Shown piece after piece: positions 35,136-46,099 of a DNA stretch of 64,000 nucleotides. The position numbers and the translations under genes were made by a program. Within the stretch, counting starts at the first letter, position 1. Each line of letters begins with the position of its first letter. Below the pieces are notes generated by a model. The model made no database searches. It saw only the letters and a list, made by a program, of their open reading frames with translations, and had not been told where the DNA came from. Location of the stretch: contig JAJKFH010002198.1 in the NCBI GenBank assembly GCA_023333565.1, forward strand, positions 1,364,001 through 1,428,000, written 5' to 3'. This DNA is from Puffinus mauretanicus (taxonomy: Eukaryota > Chordata > Aves > Procellariiformes > Procellariidae).

Positions 35136-38100
35136 GATAGCAACAGAACAACTTTCTTATCAGGAAGGTGTTGCTTATGTGTTCCATGAGATGAAACCAC
35201 AATATTTCACTCGGTGTTTCCTCTCTTACAGAGAGGAATTTAAACTACTACTTCCAAAATATCCCTAATTTGATAGAAATTCCAGTATGCGTCCATTTAA
35301 TGTTAAAATATTTTCCAAACAGTTTTTCAAGATGCAGATGAATGAGAGCTTAATGACATCAGTTGGAGAAATTCCCATGAACTGCAGTAGACCTGGAATC
35401 AGGCATCCCAGAGCAAATGAAGAGCCTGCTGTTAGAATTTGGTGAACACAATTGCATTGGAGCAGGACTAGAGCTGTATTTTATCTACCTTTTTCCATAC
35501 ATATTCCACATACAGTTTGTGAAACTGATGTTCGGTGATAGAATATGTCATTTTGGATGGGCTAGAGTTTGGGTTCTTACATAACAAAGCAGCAAAAAAT
35601 AAGCAGTGGGCAGTTTTGCTAAATGTCTATTGAATGCTCTCTTCCCTAAAAATAATTCTTTATGCCTCCATCATGTTTCATAAAAACAAACAAAAAAAAG
35701 CCTTTCTAAAATCTTTCATCACTCTCTAGTTCGCTCTTATTATTGCCAATGTCTGGATGAGGTACTGTGCATAAGAGAATGCAATGGTGAAATATGTAAC
35801 GGAGAGTAAGATTGAGAAGATTTTTGCTAGTTGGTTATGTAAGAAAGCATGCAGCATCTTGAAATGATGAAAAGAGATATGTTAAACAACATTCTATTGT
35901 ATTAAACCAATGTTCGCTGCAATAAATGCTTTTGCAAATCTCACCTACTCTGCAGGTTGTCATTTGCAAATAGGGTAGTTTCTCCATTTTTGTATTATTT
36001 GCAATTTAAACTTGTATTTCAATCACTGGCAGGAGAGGTTATTTTCAATAAGTACAAGCAGATGCCTTCTCTTGCTTTTGGCAACCTTAATGTGAGGGGA
36101 AAAAAAAAAAGATAATTTACTAATTAATGTTTTTGCCTGCTGAGGCTCCTTACCTTAAGTAAGCCCTGTTTGTCACAGTTGCGTGGCAAGCTTTTTGTCC
36201 TGAGGACTAATTGGCAGGCTAGATGGACTGTGACATTCAAAAAATATGGAATAGAATACAAGAAAATAGAATGCAGCCAGAATTTTAGATACTTCTGTGC
36301 ATTTAATATGAGGTACTCTCAATGGTTTTCCCTGCTGTTTACAGCTTCTTCTGGATATTTTATATTACAATGAATTCTGCACCTTTTTTATCTTTCTTTC
36401 CTTTCTTTTTTGTTTTCCTCCCTTAGGGTAAGCATTTGACTTAAAACCAAAACATTTATTTTGGAAACTACTCCAGATTTTTTGAGATGGTAGTGTAATG
36501 ATGGAAAATCAGTTGTGGCTTCAATATACTCATCCTTGAAGATTGTAGTCCATTTTAGGTATATATTTTTTTTTTTCTCTTTCTTTAGTTTACTAAGATG
36601 TTTTATCATTAACTGATATAGGACTATAACAGTTTAAGAAGTGCCCATTATTTCACACGATTTTCAGAGGAACTTCCTGAGGAAACTTTACTGGGATAGT
36701 TAGATTCCACAGATCATCGTGTGTTCCTATCTAGTTTTGAGACTGTGATTTGAAGCTGACTTTGTTCTTAGTCCATGTAACTAAAGGTCAGATATTATAA
36801 TATTATAGATAGTCTGATCCCACTGAACTATTGTGACTACTGATGCCATTCGAAAGAATTAAACCTTGTTTAATATTTACTTAAGATTGTGCATTCCTTT
36901 TGCTTTTTCTGGACTTGTCCTGGCACTCTCTCCTTCCCTCCTCCTTCACAGGTTTTATATCTTTACTTGTCTCCTATGTATACTGTTTAGAATTAAAACT
37001 CATGGTTGCTTGCATTGCGACAGTGCCTGTAAACCTCAGTCAGGATCTGCACTGTTGTGCTGTGCATGACAGAAGAACATGCTCTTTTTTTTCCTTTGGG
37101 AATCCTCTGAAGGTTGCATCCTGGAGGTTGCTTACACCAGCAACTGTAGGTTGGACAAACATTTGACGGTTTTCTTATATACTTTAATCCTGTTATGTTT
37201 TGTGGTAGCACATTAGTGACCAAGGAAATATGAGCCCAGAATACTTTGGTTTGGTTTTGATGGTGATATTGAGATCAAGTTTAATTCTTGGTAAAATAAA
37301 TTTGAGTTTGGAAAAGAATTTGGTGTTCTTTGTCCTTTTAAAAAAAAAAAACAAACCAAACAAACCTGTTGTGCTGAGCATTGGCCAGCCGTGAATGGAG
37401 AGGTGATAGTTTGCTCAATTGGGCCATGGACATTTAATCACTTATGCTGTCTCTGAATTTGGACCTGCTCTTTTCAGAATACTTCTAGCAAATGTGGTGA
37501 AACAAATCTTCATTTACAAGATGATTGCAAGTTGTTGCAGCAACCGGCATAAAACTTGCTAGTAAAAGTATAGCCATGCATTCCGTTTGCGTTTTCATAG
37601 TCTGTTGGCATGTTTTGTTGAAGTATAATAAATCCTTTTCATACACAGATGCTAGTGCATTCAGTATTTATAGTAATTAGAAAGCAAGTCTTTAAATTTA
37701 CCTCATCAGTGTCAAATAGAATTGAATACCTATTGAGCTTTTAACATTATATATGTAAAACCTGCAATTGACTTTTTTTTAGCAAATATACGGGTTTTAC
37801 TGTGTTTCTAAAAATTTAGTAATTTGATCCTTGTTTAGAGCCAGTTATAAATAGTTATCCTGAATGCCACATTAAAATAATATAAATCATGAATACACCT
37901 GCCTTAGCTGAAACTGTTTGGTTTTTTTTAACAAAATATTTGCATAACATTTAAAGCATAGGTGAGATGTTGACAAGAAGGGCAAAATTTGGTGCTTAGT
38001 AAAGTGATGGGTTTTCAGTTATTAATAAATGAAATGCTGGTATACTTAACGTGTGCAAAATTTTATTTGTGGAACTGTTATTTAATTGGCTATTATGCCT

Positions 38101-40834
38101 TGTTGCTTTGAAAACTAGCATCATTAACACAAATTGTACCAGCATGCTTACTAAGACTGCCTTTATTTAGCAGGGATAACTCATATCTTAATCTGTATCT
38201 ATGATTTCTTGAAAGAACAGGTGCATGACAGGAACTAGCTCACATTAGACAGAAGTAAATTAGAAGTGGACTGAATTTGAGAAGTTTCCTTAAATTTAAA
38301 TCTCCTCAAAATAGTATTTTAAAACATTATATGGGATCCTGCGTACCTCAAATGCCTGTGTGCTTCAGTATCTGAAATAATCGTGATTTAACAAAGCTTT
38401 TGATCACCGACTTTGTCTTTATGCCCTGTGCTATGCTTACATGTCTACAAGCTGTGCATGTAGCTTTGTTTCTTAACTTCTTTAGGGCTTTACACTACAG
38501 CATTGTCTGTAATAGGGAATGCAACTGAGACTGCTACAGATTTGTGGACATAGTTTTTTAAATTTTCTTGGCTATTTAAGGTGGGCTGTTTTTCCAGGAT
38601 TTTGCTGTCCTTTATTATATTTTAATGTTCATATTTTTTCTTCAAGCAATTTTCTGACCTTGCAGCACTGCAATGAAAAGATTTTGATTTTTTTTTTTTT
38701 TTAAATAATGTCTCTGACTTTCAGGTTGACCTGAATGACAGATTTCTGTGCATTAACAGTAAATTAATATATTGCATATGTAATGTTTGAATTCTCCACA
38801 TATTCATGGGGTTTTTTTGTGTCATTCCTACTTACATTAATTGGGAAATATGAAGGTGTATTTATCCAAGGTCCTAAGTTCTTCTCAGACAATATTAAAT
38901 TCAAAGGGTGTACATTAAAACAAAACCAACTTCTTTTTTTCTCATCTGTGGACTTTGAATTGTACATATTTTAAAATATAATGGAACTTAGCAAAATCCA
39001 CCATGGTCCGTGGAAACACCTGTTGGCAGCTTCAGTGGCTTTTTGATCATCAGGCCTCTTGAGCACTGTTTGTGAGGTATGTGAATTCGAATATGACAAA
39101 CAGAAGTTGTACATCTGGCCTATGACTGTAATGCATTTTGCTTTATTATCTTGAATGTCCATAGAAAACATGGAATCCAAAAAAGTGAATAGACATGATC
39201 TCTGAGGCTTGATGTAAGTATGTGTTTAAACAGGAGTTTAACCTAGTTGAAGTCAATGGGGCTATGGTAGGATCAAGAATGATGATTTATGTGTTAAAAT
39301 TAATTTAAAAAATATTTAGGAATGTGTTTATACACTTTACTGGATTAATGCCAAAAAGCTTTGGTTTAGGGAAAAGAAATAATCTCTGTTTTATGTGTTC
39401 TTTACTAACTACCAAAATTAGAAAGGTTTGGATTATGGAACGTATTTTATCCATATGTTTAATTACAGTTTTTAATTAATTGAAAGAAGGGCTAATATAT
39501 TAGTTTATTTGTATTTGTGTTCTTGGTAGGAAACGTTTGACACTGATCCCTTCCTTCTGTTTTATCCTCTTCCCCTTTAACTCACAGTGTGTTCCCTTAT
39601 GATACGGAAGAAATGTCTTTTATTAATTCCTTCATTAACTGCTGAAGTTTAACAGGACTGTCTTGGGTGAACTGAAGTTTGTTTCCCTCAGACACCTCAA
39701 TTTTGGGGGGGAAGTTATGAAACTGTGAAAGGCTTGTACTGAACCAGAACAGGGTAGGGACGAAGAAAATCCTCTGCGCAGTTTTCTGGGATGACTTTTT
39801 ATAGAAGAACGAGAAGATTATATGTCTTAAAAAATTATTCAAAAGTCTGATATAGCAAACTTATATTCTCTCTGAGATTACCTTGAATGCTTCTGTACAG
39901 TTTCAATATGTTCTAGCTGGAAGTTATATTTAGTACTTTAGCATTTTCAGTGTCATTTAGAACATTAATAAATTTGGAAACCGTACCAATTGCTTCCCAG
40001 AAATTGCAAAATTACTCTTTCAGTGGAGGGTTCCAAGTATGTAATGTTCCAAGACTACATATCAGTATTTACTGATATTAAACCTGATAAGAGGCAACTT
40101 CAGTGGGCAAATGAGAGGAATAAATGACATGTTGTTGCTGGAGCTAAATGACTTTATGAAAATAATTTTTTCAAGAACACCTTGGTGCAGTTTGAAAATT
40201 TGGGTTCATTCAAATAATAAAATAGTTAAGATACCAGAGATGGTATCAGACTACTTCTAGATTTTTTTTGCCACAGGCATCTGATGACTACAGTGGCAAG
40301 AATGACTGCTTTTTTGTTTGAGACACTTCAGAAACGATGCAGAATTTTGTTTAGATTGTTTGTTTCACCTTGTTGCCAGGAAATCTGAAATGACATGAAT
40401 GGTTGATTGGAATGACTTTTTGTTTTTAAACCTTTTCCTTCTGCATTCTGTGTTTACATGTTTTGAGGGTAGCAAAACATGTAAAAAAGTGAAAAGTGTA
40501 GCACTTCGCTTTTGTCATCATTGGACTCAGTGTGATTGATTTTAGCTGGTTTTTTTTTTTTGGTATATTGGAGTTTTAATTCTGATCTTTGAAGGGCTTG
40601 CTCTGAGTTTCAAACAATCCTCAAATGCTATGTATCTATGTTTTCTCCATCATCCTTTGAATATTGAAAATAACATTATAGTAGAGTCCTCTGCAGGAAG
40701 ATCCCAGGCAGACTTCTAGCTTGGCAAGGAATACCTCTTCCTGGAATGTTTTGCATAGTTACATATCTTTCCTTCAGTAATGTTATCCTGATTTCCCTAC
40801 TTGTTTATGAGATACTGTGGTGTAATAGAAATGG
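35136..40834. other. AT-rich unique DNA, no gene recognised
   Basis: About 5.7 kb without a recognisable element. The old LINE may continue a little way into its left edge. Open frames are short (at most 88 codons) and overlap on both strands. Homopolymers occur at 37340-37350 (A11), 38688-38702 (T) and 40550-40561 (T). Part could be conserved non-coding DNA, which cannot be judged without alignment to other birds. Confidence 0.5.
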
Positions 40835-41030
40835 AAACCGAAAGGGACTTCAGGAGATCTAGGCCCTCCCAAAAGCATGGAAGCAAGATCAAATCCTAGG
40901 CCAACCCTGACAGATTTTGTTGCCAAAACCTTCCTCTCAGAGAGGCTTTGCAGACTCTCTTAACACTCTTGTTCCAACGCTTAACTGTTCTTTCCTAACC
41001 TTTCTTCTTATTTTTATACCTAGTTCATTC
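40835..41030 (-). mobile_element. probable ancient CR1/L3-like 3' region, antisense
   Basis: Read on the plus strand, the order GGGACTTCAGGAGATCTAG, then CAACCCTGACAGATTTTGTT, AACCTTCCTCTCAGAGAGG and CTTGTTCCAACGCTTAACTG follows the layout of the reverse complement of an old CR1/L3-type C-terminus plus 3' UTR (the EVESLS...FFK region in antisense). It is heavily decayed and no tail is preserved, so both family and limits are approximate. Other explanations are possible at this level of divergence. Confidence 0.5.
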
Positions 41031-41158
41031 CTAAACTGTTACTCTCTGAAAATCAAAGCACAGCTGCATGAACAGCATCAAAAACTTTCTTAAGCCTGGT
41101 ATCTATTATTTCCCCCTTCTTTGTTAACAGTCACCTCATATAAAAGGAAATGAGGTGC

Positions 41159-41890
41159 TTGGTACTATGGCCTCGTAATTGTATAGGGCTACTTAGAAGA
41201 CAGATTAGTTTCATTGGGGGATTAGTTTCATTGGGGGGCGGGGACAGCAGAGGAAGGGTGTTCTCAGAAACCACATACTGAACATCATGTTATCTTTTAT
41301 GTACCTCTAAAGTTGTTTAACATTGCCCAATATTTTCCTGAGTGCCAAAATCTGACTGTCTAGCCTGTAAGTCTGTCTATAGGTTGCTCTCTCTGACTTT
41401 AAAGGAAAGTATTATGTCTGCATTTCACAAATCCTTTGGGATTTCCTGCTGACTGAAATATATTTAACCTCTCTAAATATTTTTAGCTCCCTCATTGTGA
41501 CCTGTGTTTCTGCAGACAACAGTTCTTACGTTCTTCATCACATGGAAGTCAGTACATGGAGTTAAACAAAGGTCAGGTGCAAACTCAGAGCAGTGAAGTG
41601 CTTGCCCCTTGGCCTGCAGCACATGAGCGACTGGTTCAACTGATGTTCTTCACCCAAACTGGAGATTTGTGAGATGTAACAGAATGGCTCAAAATCTTGT
41701 ACTTATACATTATGGATTTAGATTCAGTAATTTGTTTTGACTGTCTCTGGAATTGTTTAACTCCCTGTGCAATACAGCAGTTACATTTCACTGAAGTAAG
41801 AAATATATAGGGCAAATTTTAATCCCAATTAATTGTGATGATATTTGTCTTCTAAGTAGCCCTATACAAATTATGAGGCCGTAGTACCAA
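41159..41890. repeat. 732 bp unit with 47-48 bp inverted arms
   Basis: The left arm (41159-41205) and the reverse complement of the right arm (41843-41890) match at 44 of 48 aligned columns: three transitions and one single-base gap. Both contain TTGTATAGGGCTACTTAGAA and GGTACTAYGGCCTC. Two of the three differences are CpG to TpG/CpA changes, each in a different arm, so the ancestral arms were probably closer to identical. The 637 bp between them shows no recognisable frame. It could be a non-autonomous DNA transposon with terminal inverted repeats, or two opposed copies of one repeat. No flanking target duplication is visible (ATGAGGTGC on the left, TACTCTAA on the right). If transcribed, the arms could pair, because all three mismatches become G-U pairs. 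Confidence 0.75.
41204..41237. repeat. 17 bp tandem duplication
   Basis: ATTAGTTTCATTGGGGG is repeated twice in direct succession, followed by a further G-rich stretch. It starts at the inner edge of the left inverted arm. It is probably a replication-slippage duplication. Confidence 0.9.
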
Positions 41891-44800
41891 TACTCTAAAT
41901 CTCAAAATAAATAAGTGGTTATAAGCCTGCCTACTCAATTTTTGTCCTGAGCGCTGCTGCTGCTTCAGTCCCAGAGACAGATCTTTCTTCTGAAGCAATC
42001 AGCAGTGAAATAGTTAATAAATAATTGCTATTTGTTTATCTAAGTACATTGTGACACCCAGAAGATGGAGGGAAAAGCATTTCACACTCAGGATGTGGAG
42101 CTGTATTTAGAGACAAAGCCTAAACCAATTTAGTCGCGTATGTAAGTTAACGAGTGTAATTCTTGAGTTTACAGTTACTCTTTTTGGATGTTCATTTTGT
42201 GACTATATGGGTAGCAACATCTGTTCATGTTTTTTATAACATAGATTCTGTAGTCATTAAGACATCTAACCCTGAAACACGTCCTAAAACTGAACTAGCA
42301 GGTGATGCGTACTCTGACATTCTGCCTGTTCAAATGTTATCTATTATATAGTCTAAATCGTTATACCTTGAGATAAATCCATGGTTAATCTAAAACATGA
42401 ATATCCTCTGCAGTTTTGTTCCCTTATCTCAGAAAGGTTATATTTAGAGCTTAAAAAGGTTCAAAGATAGAGGGCAAGTATGCATAAAGGTATGGAATGA
42501 ATTACTTGCTATCAGCCCATTGTTAAATTCTGCCAAAGCTGTTTTCCACTTCTTTGTCATGATGAGAATTTGTGCTCATGAATTACAAAATAGCAGAGCT
42601 TATTGGTTATAGCAGGTACAGATCAAATGTCAGCATTTTGCTTCCATTGTTCAGACTGTGCTGTCAAAGTGTATGATATTAGAAACGGTAATCTTTCCCC
42701 TGGGTTAAGTCTTGACTTTCTCTTGGCCCGAGATAAGAAATAGCGGCTTTTTTATTTCCTTGGGCTCTTTAGTGTGGAAACAAACTTAACTATAAAGATA
42801 GTGTTAAAAATCTAATTTCTAGAATGCTGGTGTTAAAATAAAAATCCACTGTACCCATCTGCCTAGAATGCATCTCTTGCTTACTTTAGAATGAGAAAGA
42901 AATTCAGAATAAGCTCTCATCTACTCCAGTACCTTCAGTTGCAAACTCACTTTACTTTCATTTACTGATTGGAATAATATGACCTGAAGGTATTAGGATT
43001 CTTCTCCTTTCTCTAGAGAAAACAACAAAACAAAACTACCAATTCTTACAGTTTAGATTCAGGAAGTTTTTATTCATTGCTTTGCTCGAAGAACTTTACA
43101 AGTCAACAGACATTAAGAGTAGAGAAGTACTTGTACATTTTCTTTAGTAGCATAAAACTGTAATATATCATAGCTGCATATTTTATTTTAAAATTCCATA
43201 AGTGGCAGCAGAATGAAAAATACTTTTTTTTTAAGGGAAAGAAATAGCAGTGGAGATAATGATTTTATAGACAGGATTTGAAGTAATGTGTATTTTCATG
43301 CAGGAAATACAAAGATTCAGTGGCAGTGACATGGTTCATGAGGCATTATGTAGGAGGAAAATCATATTCTTAGCTCTAAGAAAAGTGTGAAAATGCCTTG
43401 GGCTACGTTTATACTGGGGAGAATGCCACATGTAAAAATCGCAGTAGTAAGCATGTTTGATCATGTGTTAGAATTGTTCTCTACTTCACGCATTACTTCA
43501 GAAATACAGTTGATTCATCTAGGCTGCATCCATACTAAACTATTATTTGAATGCCAACCTGTACTCAGGCCTGGAGAGCTTTGGGGATTGTGAAGCAAGC
43601 CCTTAATGTAAGCCAAAGAACATACCATGAGAACATGGGCAGGGTGAGCATATCAAGTGTGGCCTTGTCCCTGCCACATGTTCCATCTGGCTCTATGCCA
43701 CCTGTAGCCAACCCCCTGACTTGTCCTCTCAAGGTGTAGCGTGTTAGTATAGTATGTCTGTGTCTGCCTGTATTACTCCAAGGAGAACTTCAACGTGTTT
43801 TGCATCCATAGGCAAGTGTTTTCAGCTTGAATAAAACTTGTATTCTAGACTTAAGCTTGTAACTGGTACAGTGACCCAATCCTCATGATCAGAGTCTCAA
43901 CACTCCTCATCATACCGCATGGATATAACGAATAATTAATATTAGATTCTTAACAAGAATGTCTCCTAAACATGTGCTTGCAGAATAGTCTAGAAGCCTA
44001 AGTGGTGTAAACAAGCATGCTGGTCCTTCAAACCAAGTTTAAAGTATCAAGTCTTCTAACTTTGTTTTGGTAGATCTTTCTAGTCTTTCCATTTCTATCT
44101 TTCCATTTATTGATAACTTATTCCTCTAAATAGGAGACTCTACAAAACGAACTTTTGACTTTCCAAACTTTATTTCCACTGTTAGGTTTGCAAAGCCACC
44201 AGTGAGCAGGAGGTTGTAATTTATTCTCATTGCAATTAAATGTAAATGCACATAGGGTGACCAGGAAAACCAAGAATTTTGCATCCTCCTGACCATGCTG
44301 AAAAGCCTAATAGTCATCTATCTTTATATTACCAGTGGTCTCTAAGGCCTAAAGCATGTAACAGGAAATAAAAAGTAAAATGTATTTTAAGTGATTTGGT
44401 AAAAAAGTTCTAAACCAGTTGTTTGATGTGATGGCAGATGTTGGAATATGATAGCTGTGGAAATGTTTTCCCCACTTCTTAGTGGAAGCAGTGTTGTTTT
44501 GCTGGACTTAGTATGACTGCCTGTGTATTAAAATTTGTCAATATTGAAGAACTGCTTGCTGTGTAGGTGTGTCTAATGTGCTGGAGGCTGTGTACTGTAA
44601 CTGTAGGTTCAGAATGCTTAAAAATGGAAGCCAGGTGGTGAGAATTTCATGTCAGGTCCCTGAAGATAGAGCTTGCAAATCTTACATCCCTACCTAAGAT
44701 TTTTTTAAGGATTAACTAAAACCTGGAAATAAAACTTTGTTGAGTCACAAATCATGTAGCAGGGAGATAAATGCTCAAAATATTTAGCAAATTCTAGGCT

Positions 44801-45878
44801 GGAATTCATTTTCAAACTGGTGTTTGTACAATGAGCAAGTAAATACTTTATGCCAATTCGTCAATAGAAAAGAGAATTAATTTAGACAATGCAGTGGACT
44901 TTAAGAATTACCTCCACCTTCCAGAATGTAATGAGGAAAACAAAAATAAACTGTTCAGGATAGATTTAGAAAGCATGGGAACTGCTTTGGTAGAGTTTGT
45001 ATTAATAGAGCCACATACATTGTCTGATACGTAAAACTGCTTTTGAAGTAAGTGCTGTAGAAGAGTTGGCCATTGACAAATTGAACTCGCTTGTTCTTTA
45101 GGCGATTTAATACCTCCCATGTTGAATATAAGGAATCTATCTATTAACATAATGTTAAAAGATTATGTTTGAAAGGAAATATAATTTGCACACAAATACT
45201 CAACTTTCCTAACAGATGTTTAGTGGAGGAAAAAGATGCTAGCTGTGTGACAGAATAATTTGTACAATACTAATTGGAGGCTTGATTTGCCAAACAGATA
45301 AAAGGATGATCAGAAAATGTGGAGAAAGTTGGATCTGAGGGACAGCTGTGCTCACATGTTGGAAGAATCTTCACAGATGTGGATTTATGAAACCCAGTTT
45401 TATGGCAGCAAACCAAAGATGCTATGACTCATACAAATTGAAATCTGCTTTACTTATTCATCACTTTAGCAGTTTTTTTGACATGTGCATTAGTTAACAA
45501 AGACATGGACTATATCTGGTTACAGTGAGTTACTGCAGCTTTTCCTGAAAAAAATGCTGCTTATTTTGCCATAGAAGTGCAATACTAGTGTGGGTTACTT
45601 GAATAAATTTTAAAAATTTGTAGAATATAAGAAAGGTCTTTATGAGTAGTTACTTTTCATAATGCATTACAAATATTTTTTTCATTATCAAGCACCAGTT
45701 TGGAAAATACAATATGTGTATATACTCATCACATATACTTTCCATCTGAAAATTCAGATGATCTATGATTATATAACTGGTGCATGCTACAGTCGACTTG
45801 TTAAAAAAACTCTCATAAATTTCGTTATGGTTTGTATGTATTTATTCATGCTTACAATTACATTGAAAAGTACTTGAA
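41891..45878. other. AT-rich unique DNA, no gene recognised
   Basis: No gene recognised. At about 43397-43740 the words GGGCTACGTTTATACTGG and GGCTGCATCCATACTA recall the ends of hAT-type DNA transposons in sauropsids, and two overlapping frames (68 and 62 codons) lie there. The similarity is too weak to call. The rest is featureless. Confidence 0.5.
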
Positions 45879-46038
45879 AATCATAGAATGTTGGAAAAGA
45901 CCCTTAAGATCATCAAGTCCAACTGTTAACCTAGCACTGCCAAGTCCACCACTAAACCATGTCCCTAAGCACCATGTCTACACGTCTTTTAAACACCTCC
46001 AGGGATGGTGACTCAACCACTTCCCTGGGCAGCCTGTT
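45879..46038 (-). mobile_element. CR1 LINE 3' end, antisense, 5'-truncated
   Basis: On the plus strand it opens with ATCATAGAATG, the reversed octamer tail, then GACCCTTAAGATCATCAAG and CCAACTGTTAACCTAGCACT (3' UTR). It continues with the antisense of the ORF2 C-terminus: CAGGGATGGTGACTCAACC corresponds to EVVESPSLE and CTTCCCTGGGCAGCCTGTT to NRLPREV. It is closely related to the 34.6 kb CR1 copy in both coding and 3' UTR sequence. The match stops at a TA microsatellite. Confidence 0.93.
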
Positions 46039-46099
46039 AATATATATATATATAACCCCAGAGAAGCAGTTATTTTTTATATATATATATATATATAAA
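46039..46099. repeat. two TA microsatellites with a short spacer
   Basis: TA runs at about 46039-46054 and 46079-46097 flank CCCCAGAGAAGCAGTTATTT. They begin exactly where the antisense CR1 copy stops. The spacer may be foreign to the CR1, or CR1 DNA too altered to recognise. Confidence 0.88.
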
